Source: Diphasiastrum complanatum (Eukaryota; Streptophyta; Lycopodiopsida; Lycopodiales; Lycopodiaceae). From it: DNA of 64,000 bases. The stretch covers positions 10,624,785-10,688,784 of the forward strand of contig CM055111.1 of NCBI GenBank assembly GCA_029204225.1, given 5' to 3'. The position numbers and the translations under genes were made by a program. Positions 55,570 to 64,000 of the stretch are shown piece by piece; within the stretch, counting starts at the first letter, position 1, and every line of letters starts with the position of its first letter. The notes beneath the pieces were generated by a model. It ran no database searches. It was not told the origin of the DNA and saw nothing but the letters and a program-made list of their open reading frames with translations.

Positions 55570-56943
55570 TTAATCCCGGTAAAAATTTAGCCTTTTGATA
55601 GGTAGGTTGCTCTTTGTGCTACTTTTCCCTTCTTTTCCAGTAAACCGTCTTCTCTTCCATGTCCCAGATGCAGATTCCACGGAGTTTGGATTGTTGAGAT
55701 TAAAATTGCTCGTTCTTTTGCTTGTGTTTTGAGAGTATTTATCTTGGAGAGTGGAAAAGCTTGGTCGTTTAAGGAGGCGTTCTATCTCTCGTATGTTTTC
55801 AGCATCGTCGAGGTGTGATAAAAGTTTGGTAGAAGAATCTTTGGCAAGCTCAATAGAGGCATCAACCATGTACTGTCGAATGAAAAGAAAGGTAAGGTGT
55901 GCCTTAACCACATCTCTGGCGGGCTTATGTAGCCATAGAAAGAAAGCATTCATTTGATTTTGGAGAGAAGCACCAAGGAAGAACTTGCCTAGGTTGTTCA
56001 TCATATACCAAATGGCGTGGTCAAACCAGATAATGGATGAATTGTTTTTACATTTATCACCACATCTACATTTAAAGAATGGTCGTTTCCAATTCCAGAT
56101 TCTTGCTTGGTGAAGGTTTATCCTATTAAAGCCAGTCTCAAAGTGTCCTCTGATTCTAGCCCAGGTTTGCTCAGAAGGGCAACGAGAAGGTTCAAATTTG
56201 TTCATGCGAATAATAGTATCAAAGGCTACAGGAGCTTCAAGAGAAGGATTTTTGTGTAAAGCAGCAGACTTACAAACTTCTATCTCTTTTTCAGTAAGAT
56301 GTGACATCAAGATCCAAAGGTCGATAGGCACAGAGGCGAGAAAATTGACAGTAGGTAGGCTCCAAAGCTTATAGGCAGTAAAGGCAGATTTGAACTCAAT
56401 ACTTCTGCTGGGTACAAAAGGGATTTGACAGTTTTTGGATTGGCAGAAGTCATATGAAGATTGATCACCAATATCACAGATATCTTGAGAAAACAATTCA
56501 AGCTGGGAAGCACTGTCCTCATCAAGCTCATCTAAAAAGACCAAAGAGTGTGGTAAAAACGGTGAATCAGAGAAAGCATGCGGCACATCAACAGAGGAAT
56601 TACCATTCTCATTCTCAAGGCACGCAAAGACTTTCCCAATATGTAGATTAAAAAATCTTTCATCATCTTCAAAACTTTCGACAAATTCATTGAGCGGGCC
56701 ATACAGATCTTCTACCAGACTCAAAGTATCCTTATTTTTAACAAACTCCAAATAGATCTTAACCCAGTCCAAAGTTCCCAACAGATCAGTCAAACATAAA
56801 CCCTTATCCTCAGGTCCAGCAGAAGAACAAGTAGCCCTATTAGTGTCAATGATAAAAGAATGCATCATTACAGCCTTTTTCATACAACAAATAAGCGTCT
56901 GAATAAAATGGTTAGGTGGAGGTAGGGGCTCCCCATAACCCAA
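55570..56943 (-). pseudogene. Unrecognised 457-codon ORF upstream of the RT-like region
   Basis: Minus-strand frame of 457 codons, the longest non-gypsy frame here. N-terminal acidic part (EDDERFFNLHIGK, DELDEDSASQLELF), middle part TVNFLASVPIDLWILMSHLT then WARIRGHFETGFNRINLHQA, a Cys-rich motif FKCRCGDKCKNN, WFDHAIWYMMNNLGKFFLGA, and FLWLHKPARDVVKAHL, with a basic, Ser/Asn-rich tail (TWKRRRFTGKEGKSS). No family was recognised. It lies on the same strand just before the RT-like region, so it could be its N-terminal half or a separate ORF of the same element. No membrane segments or signal peptide are evident. Confidence 0.45.
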
Positions 56944-58903
56944 AAGAGCAGCATCTTGAAACCACCCTGTGGACTAAAACATGAAAACAGACCTTTGTTA
57001 AATTATGAACCAGATAAACGGTAAGGGTTTAGTACTATCCCAACCAAGGAATAGTCGGAGATACACCACAAGGATGCAGAGAGAGAGATACACAATTTCA
57101 CATAGTTCCTCTTGACAAAGCAAGACCAAACCCTTTCAAGCCTTTATTCATAAACCAACAAGGTACAATAAAGCTGAAAAGTAGAATACAATACAGTAAA
57201 GCACCATATAGCATAACCACTCTCAAAACGTCCAGTTGATACCTGCCACCATCCCACAACACAAAACCGCACGAGTTAGTATAGTGGAAAAAACAGGTGT
57301 CATAGTTGAGCGTTAGTTGTTATCCATGTCCAAAAGAAGTTACACTACTTATCAGCATAAATAGCATTTTAAATCATAGTCCAGTCTTCCCAAACGCAAA
57401 GACGATAATTTAGCTATAGGCCAAGCACCTCCATTACCGTATCAGGGTGAGTGCCATGCTGATCAATTTTTGGGCATTGGTTCGTATCAGTTCATTTTGT
57501 TTAAAGCATAAGTATGAATAGTTTTCACCATATATATTGCTTATCGCTAAAAGAAATGGTGTGAACACATGTGCCGATGTCAGAGCAAATCTATGTTATT
57601 CTAACCCTGGTGACTTAAGAAACGTCACACACTACTGTCCATACTCCTGAGCATATCCATGCTTTCCAGTTGTATCTCACCATAATCTGATATGACTACT
57701 GAATGGGTAATAAATTTGTAAAGGCCATGGTTGAATACTATAGTTACGAATGAACTTACGTTTATCGTAACTCCATATCCAACCTGTGATTTTTTTAAGA
57801 ATTTGTATTGATAGGCTTCATCTTATTGGTGAGGTTTCTATGGTTTTTACAAGGTATCAGGACAGATTCGTGCCATTCTAATCCTTTTGTAAGAACCATT
57901 TATCTTACGCAAATCCATGCTGTCCAAGATAATTTGAAGAGAAACCTTGCTTTGGGACAACGTGGGTGTCATTATACGTAGAGTAGTTACATTACTTATG
58001 AAGTAATATAGTTGAACTGAGTAAAAACCAACTAATTTCCGTATTTAGGATCATTATTAGTCATCGAGAATGGACACCTTACCTTTCGAGCATAGGTGGT
58101 GCTTGCAAAGTCTGAAAATCGTTCTGAAAACTCATATGTGGATGATCGTAGCAGTGACTTCTTGTGAGGATGCCATGTTAGTCCCTTGAGTGCTCTTGCC
58201 TTCTTTAGACTTGACCATTCATAATGTTATTTTCAGATATTGTGAAAATGATACTAAGCATGTTAAGGAAAGTCTACTACTCATTGCTTATATAAGTCCA
58301 AAGCGAATGGTTTAATGTGCATACCTGTGCAAATGCTTATACCTTTATGGTTCGAAATCGAACCTAATCGAAAATGAAAATAGTAGTAATATTTGATGCT
58401 ACAAATTTGTTAGTGCTTAGACACAATAGTGTTCCCTTTGAAATAGCAATCATTCAAAAGTATGATAGCAAACAGGTTAAAGCATGAGGTATACTAATCA
58501 TAATCAAAATGTGCCAGTATCTGAGTTGTATCTTTTGTATAATAGCATGATACTACAATGGCTTCATCTCTGGACTATGTATGTAACCTTTTGTTACTTA
58601 TGGAACAACCAAACATTCATGCTGTCCTTTGAAGGATAGTAATGTCTATTGTATACTATAGTTATCAAAACAAACTTTCATCCTTTCATATCTATGATAA
58701 GGAGTTTGAATCCACACAACCATTCATAACATAAGAAGTGCTTCATCGCTGGTCATTGAGAAGCTTTTGTCTCAATCCACAATAAGTGTCCATCACTGGA
58801 CAACAACTCATATATCTTCAAAAAACTTCTACAATGTTGAGCATGCTTCATTGCTGGATAGCGGATAGTATTTATGAAAAAACGCCATACAAAAATATGT
58901 ATG
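56944..58903. other. Non-coding stretch, no feature recognised
   Basis: AT-rich without coding similarity on either strand. Several short words recur (for example CTTCATCGCTGG / CTTCATTGCTGG near 58740 and 58848). Confidence 0.5.
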
Positions 58904-58905
58904 AA

Positions 58906-58975
<70 letters not shown>
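58904..58975. repeat. (TC)n microsatellite, about 70 bp with one interruption
   Basis: TC dinucleotide tract, interrupted once by TTTG near 58925. Confidence 0.95.
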
Positions 58976-58978
<3 letters not shown>

Positions 58979-59639
58979 GTGAGAATGAGATGTGTCTTCT
59001 TTGATAGCCTACGGAGCAAGCAAACACACCACTTGAGATTCCTGGTGCGTCGCTCCATTTACAAATTCTAGTAACATATAAGTTACGAGTACATGTAAAT
59101 TGTACAATTGAAGATGACTTTCATTCAGAGTCTAATTTGAAGTGACGATACGAATCTAGTCGCTTCATGTTTTAGGCGGTGTTTCATTTCAGGATGTCTT
59201 GTTCTTTAATAGAAGACAGGTCCTTAGCAATTATATCCCAAATAATGAAATAGGCCTCTGCATAATATATATTTGTCCAGCGCATATCCTCAAATTCAAG
59301 TATATATTGCCATTTTGGAGTAAATATACATATGTGTTGTATCACATATCTCCCTCCTCAAATGTGAGATGTCCTCGTGAACAGGTTTATATATTCCTTA
59401 GAAAAGAATACTTTCATATCGTTGATCTTCGTTGAGTCAAATGTAAAGATATTTCTTCATTCGTTGAATTTATGACCTTCACTTGATATTTCAGAATCAA
59501 ATGTTGATTCAAAATATTTTTCAGCTAACATAAAATAAGTATCATCACATATGAAAGCTCAGCATCATACAAGCAGCAACACAATATGCAAGAAAAATTT
59601 GAAAAAAATTTCATGTATTAAGATCTTCATGCAATTGTT
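58976..59639. other. Non-coding stretch
   Basis: No recognised feature. AT-rich. Confidence 0.5.
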
Positions 59640-62100
59640 GTGCCATTTCCAAATCTCTTTGGCACTCAAGCAATAAAATGTCTTCCCTTGCTTTGGTGTA
59701 CCTCCCGATAGGTAAGTTGCCATATGGTGTCAACCTTACAGGGAGTAGAGTGCCATCAAACAATTCCTGGACTAGTTGAAAATCTTCTTTAGAATTTTTC
59801 CTTAGTGTAAACTGGTCAAATAAAGTAGAGAAAACTAAATAAATTTACACTTTACAAATGCATTCTGAACAAAAAAAATACTTTGACTGCAAACATGCCA
59901 AACTACCAATAAGTATATGTACAGAAAGTCCTATATTCTCGGGATTTCTCTCTATCTTGTAAGTTGTGCTTAATTTCTACAAAATAGCTTGAAAAATTGC
60001 ACTCCCAGTCGATGTAGATACTATACAGCTTCGGATATGCCATGTTGATATTTAACAACAACCATGCGTCGTCGAATTCTTCAATGTTCACTCAGCCGTC
60101 TGGTAAATATAACTTGAATTGAGCATGTTTCTTCCAAAAAAATTTCTTCGAGTCGCTATGCCTCAAAAACTAGTACTCCTTTATACGGATGTACTCCAGC
60201 GCATACAAAAAAGTTGAGCCCATATACAATTCCACTGATCCAAAGGGCGTAACTTTGAACTTTCCCTAGATTATGGCCCAGCATAGACATTCCTTCTGTT
60301 CTATGCTTAGCTGGTCCCATAACTAGAGGAAATCCTCCTTTTCCCACTCCGTCTGCTAGTCTTCGAATGCCATGCCTACTGAGCCTGGTAGCATCAAATA
60401 ATCGACACGCCACGATAATTTGAAATTGAAATGGCAAGGAGTCCACTTCCAGAATCGTTCAACAAAAATTTGAAAACGTTTTGCACATACCGTCGACTAA
60501 TTCCTCTTTGATCGCTTAGCCTTAGGCAGTGCTTCTGCAACGTCGTGTTGATGGATGTCGGTAGCGAGCTTCTAGTCTTTGAGCTGATGCTTGAGGTCTA
60601 CTATCTCCTTCTACAAGTCAAAAATTTTAATGCAGGCTTCTGTGTACTCTAGGTGATCTGCCACCCCTGTACATTTCTGTGTTGCTTGCAGCTCCTTTGA
60701 TAAGCTTTCAATTTTTTTCAAGGCTTACTGATATTCTTCATGTGCATCCGACCTGGAACATGTGGTTGCCTATGCAGATAACTCTTTGAGCTCTGCTAGC
60801 TCTTCTTCGACAAGTGTTTTATCATTTTTGACAGGGATTAGGAACTCGACTCGAAAATTTTTGAGCATCTGGTTTTGAAGAGACTATAGCTTTGAGGAAT
60901 CTATCTGGATTAGCCCAGAGCTGCTACATAGCTGTAAAGCAGTTTCTTTTTATGCTCTTGTCATGAAGTGTGGTCTGCAGAGAAGCCTTTTCTACCTTGA
61001 CCTTATTAAGCTCAATTGATAACAAATAAAATTTTTTTAGCAATTCTATAGATTTGGCCTGAAGTGCCTTATTGCTATCTTGAAAAGTTTGGGCTTCCTC
61101 ATTCGACTTCTGAAGTAGTCAGCCCAGAGAGCGATTTCTCTCATTCAACATCTTGTTGTCTGCCTCCAGAGATGTGATATGCTCAGACAACAATTTGATG
61201 TTGTTGGTCATCTCATCCATGTGCTGGAACAACTGCATCATATTCTCTTGAATATGCAAGTCGCAGGCATTGATTTTACCAACAATTTCCTTGGCGCCCA
61301 AGGAAAACTGATGTTACCACTTATAAAGGTTTTCTTTATTGTCCTCTTCATCCCCATTTGTGGCCTCCTCATCCACCCCTTTGCCTTTATCTTGCATCTG
61401 GGTGTCGGAGATGGTTTCTTCATCATCCGATGAAGCATTGCTCCTTGGCTTCTGAGAAGACCCGCTCATGACTAGGATGACAGCCAAAGTTTCGGCTGCA
61501 GCAGAGGGCTCAAGAACATTCTACACAACATCATCCGAAACAGAGTCCTTCGGAACTGCTGCATTGTCACCCTCCATATCAGTAGCAGTTGAGATAGATG
61601 TACTCTTCAACAAGCTCGAATAATCAACTGTCGTGACCATTCGTCCTACTAGAGTATTCTGCTCAGATTCAGTGAGAATTCCAAAACTTTTGCACAACCT
61701 AGAAATGTGCACTCCAACTGCAGAAAACTTTTTATATTTTATCCAGTACATGAATGCTTTGTAGGCAATGGAACCAAAGCATATTGGTTGGCCTGCCAAC
61801 GCATCCAACAAATATCCGAAATTCTATATAGAAATTGTTGCATCTGCATCCATAATAAACAACACTTGGTTGCAGTATTTGCACAACAGTTTCAACTGGC
61901 CATCCTTTACCATTGATATTTTGTACCCCTTGCTTAGTACAAGACAATTTGCCAAAATTTACTTTGTTTCTTTGATTGCATCCTTGGACATAGGATTGGC
62001 TGCACCATCTACTAGTAGTCCAAGAGCTGCAAAAAAAAATACTTTCATTGATGGTAAATGTGCCATTTCTCAGTGTTACTTGAAAATCAGAATCAGTCAC
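59640..62100 (-). pseudogene. Extra ORF downstream of gypsy pol, decayed, with a coiled coil
   Basis: Minus strand, interrupted by stops and shifts. The N-terminal part from 62100 reads MTDSDFQVTLRNGTFTINES, then KYKKFSAVGVHISRLCKSFG; it resembles the plant-mobile-domain-like or 'putative plant transposon protein' regions carried by some gypsy elements. An acidic/basic linker (61320-61440) and a coiled coil (HMDEMTNNIKLLSEHITSLE, 61119-61230, with heptads to about 60600) follow, then a Lys-rich patch (AKRSKR), KRFQIFVERFWKW, KKFFWKKHAQFKLYLPDG, and EFDDAWLLLNINMAYPKLYS at about 60030. It lies 3' of the integrase in the same direction, the place of the extra (env-like or unknown) ORF in Athila/Tat-type elements. 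Confidence 0.42.
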
Positions 62101-62339
62101 TATGTGAATAGAGTTTACAAATCAGTGCTGACATCCTATAAAATGATTGAGGGTCCACCTTCAAGACACCAACCTGCATTGGTCCAATAAAGATTGGATT
62201 GATGCAAGACGTATTGAAGTGCAAACCTTCTAGTTGATAGTAGAATCCATTTTGTTCGCAAGATTGACAGAAGAGCGCACGAAAGCAAGAGAGCAAGGGC
62301 AAGCGAGCATGAAAGAGCATGTCAGAGATAATATTTCTT

Positions 62340-63660
62340 CAGTCTAGAACCGTTAATACATGTTGGCAACAATTCACCAATGACTGAAGTTGGACAGAAT
62401 CATTTTCAAATACTTCAATGACCTTGTACGGTCCCATTCACCTCATATGTAGCTTTCCAGAAAATTTCTGATGATGACTGTCATAGATCAAAGCATAATA
62501 ATTAACCTTAAGATCAACAGTCTTGATATGAGTATCATGCTTTTTCTTTCGCTGTTCCTGTGTTTTCTCTGTAACATCCCTCTAATTGTTTTGAGATTTG
62601 GATAGTTCATCAATAGTAAGCAACCTTTTGTTAATGCATTTTGCTTCCATTCGCTTTGCTTGTATACGAAAAGTAGGCACTTCGATTTCAATCAGCAAAA
62701 TAGGATGCATACCATATGTAAAAAAGTAAGGCATTTGTTTCGTTGTGGTCTTCTCTATGTTTCTATATGCCAAGAATACTAAAGGTAGCTTTTGATCCCA
62801 GTTTGTAGCATGTGCAACAATGATCTTATTCAGGATCTTACATAATATCCCATTCGCTCTTTCAGTTAATCTGTTTGCTTTAGGATTATACGAGGTTGTC
62901 TTTCTATGTTTGATAAAAAATATGTAGTCAGTAGTCGGATTGTATTGTTTAGAAAATGAGTACCACGATCACTGACTAACGTGTGATTATAGTGACAATT
63001 TTTGCATCATTTTGTTTTGTTGCTTCCGCTTCAACATTCTTCGTTGCATAATCTATTGCAACCAAAATATATCGACACTTGGTGTGTCGAGTCACTGGCT
63101 TTATTGGACCCACAAAATCAATCCCCCACTTTTCAAATGGTGCAAGTGGAATGATTGGTGTCAACAGCCAATTCATGGATTTGGTTGGTTTACCAGATCT
63201 TTGGCATGGATCACAAGATCTAATATATATAGAAACATCCTTAAACATGGTAGCCCACCAATACTTGGCGGTTATAATCTTATTAACAGTGTTCTTTAAA
63301 GCAAAATGTCCACCGGCATCTTCGGAATGTAAGGCTTGAGTAACCTTTGGAATATCTTCCACTTCGAGACACCTTCTTAACTGATGATCTGCACCAAGCT
63401 TGTACAAAACATTGTTAATAATGGTATAAGGCACAACCTTGTCTTGAAATACTAGCTTCTTCTCCAAGTCATATCCTTCAGGATATATATGATCTTTGAG
63501 ATAAATAATAATATCAGAATATAAAGAATTTATGGAAGATATCTCAAATAAATTTTCATCTGGAAAGTCGTCGTTCAACGGTTCTTCAATCCTTCCGGGA
63601 CTAAGTCATGAAAGATAATCAACATTAGTATGATACTTTCCTTGATGAAGCTCAACTTGA
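62340..63660 (-). pseudogene. Gypsy integrase region, decayed (no chromodomain seen)
   Basis: Minus strand. Residues from the RNase H end (near 63640), then LNDDFPDENLF. The integrase zinc region is HSEDAGGHFALKNTVNKII ... SCDPCQR (about 63170-63320); core motifs follow, KWGIDFVGPI (63110), SDRGTHF (62965) and ERANGIL (about 62855), then AYRNIEKTTTKQMPYFFTYG (62720-62770). All three catalytic acidic positions are recognisable but lie in different frames. This style (WGIDFVGPI) fits the Athila/Tat branch rather than the chromoviruses above. Confidence 0.8.
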
Positions 63661-63677
63661 TAAATGAACTCTTGTAG

Positions 63678-64000
63678 CAACAAAACCTATCGAGCAATAT
63701 GAATGTCTCAAATGACATCTTAAGAGAAATTGGTGCTTGTACTAATGCCAAAGATGCTTGGGATACTCTCAAGTCTATCTATGAGGCAAAGAATACTTTT
63801 AGACTTCTAACACTAAGAAACCAAATTTTTCAAAGTGTACAGAGAAGTGATGAACGTGCTTCAACTTATGTAATGAGAGTTAAAGACCTCCATAGAGAAT
63901 TGTCATGCATAGGAGACTCCATCAACCAAAATGAACTTGTTCAAGTCATACTTAATGGGTTAAAGGAGGAATATGACAACCTTGTTCAGAGTTATGCCAT
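63678..64000 (+). pseudogene. Ty1/copia gag (UBN2-type) fragment running off the window
   Basis: The plus strand is open to the window end: NVSNDILREIGACTNAKDAW, DTLKSIYEAKNTFRLLTLRN, QSVQRSDERASTYVMRVKDL, VILNGLKEEYDNLV. The A-x-x-A-W-x-x-L, YVMRVKDL and L-x-GL-x-x-EYD pattern is that of copia gag. No break is seen within the window, so the element to the right may be in better shape than the other copia relic; its left part is cut by the gypsy relic. Confidence 0.87.

Noticed and set aside
58753-59071. Leu/Ser- and Arg/Glu-rich open frames around 58900
   Set aside because: Produced by the (TC)n microsatellite on both strands.

Overview
This window is nuclear DNA of a land plant with a large, transposon-rich genome. 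The evidence is a split gene for the chloroplast System II cytochrome c assembly factor CCS1 (ResB family), with plant-type GT-AG introns, one of about 14.2 kb and one of about 24.2 kb, and several families of chromodomain-containing Ty3/gypsy, copia and LINE retroelements inside them. A gymnosperm or another giant-genome plant would fit, but the species cannot be fixed from the sequence.

The only host gene I can support is CCS1 on the + strand. Seven coding exons were recovered by splice-site and reading-phase matching: 9382-9601, 12818-12929, 13398-13670, 27854-28116, 28798-28954, 53126-53209 and 53344-53601. They give 454 residues, ending at TAA 53599-53601. The N-terminus (transit peptide and first membrane segment) is not visible in the 9.4 kb upstream and probably lies before position 1.

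Most of the rest is nested transposons. I use my own family labels. Family 1 is a chromovirus-type gypsy whose LTRs begin AGTTA and end TAACT: copy 1A (974-6998), composite 1B (22249-27585), copy 1C (38948-44439) and several fragments. Family 2 is a gypsy with TGTTACGAG... LTRs: 19510-20940, a solo LTR at 25844-26196, and 48727-50149. Family 3 is known from a long LTR with a palindromic start: 14841-15911, broken arms at 16151-17443, and a copy at 21890-22244/27586-27690 interrupted by 1B. Family 4 is a gag-bearing element (47175-~51110) interrupted by a family 2 copy. Family 5 is a gypsy (32917-38657, with its 5' LTR continuing at 44440-44672) whose 5' LTR is interrupted by 1C. Smaller pieces are a copia relic (17450-19048), a LINE relic (11601-12640), another RT relic (32640-32916) and a copia gag running off the right edge (63678-64000).

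Region by region: 1-9381 holds family 1 debris, copy 1A and intron-like sequence; 9382-53601 is CCS1 with its introns; 54190-56943 (minus) is a decayed, unclassified reverse-transcriptase-like gene; 56944-59600 is non-coding with a (TC)n tract; 59640-63660 (minus) is a decayed gypsy with a degenerate integrase followed by a long extra ORF with a coiled coil.

The points most worth following are the non-TG/CA LTR ends of family 1, supported by target-site duplications and empty sites inside this window; inactivating lesions shared by independently inserted copies 1A and 1C, which imply spread of a defective master copy; the unclassified RT-like pseudogene; a three-copy internal module of non-autonomous elements; and an unexplained palindromic field of GAACCGT/ACGGTTC motifs at 46111-46690.
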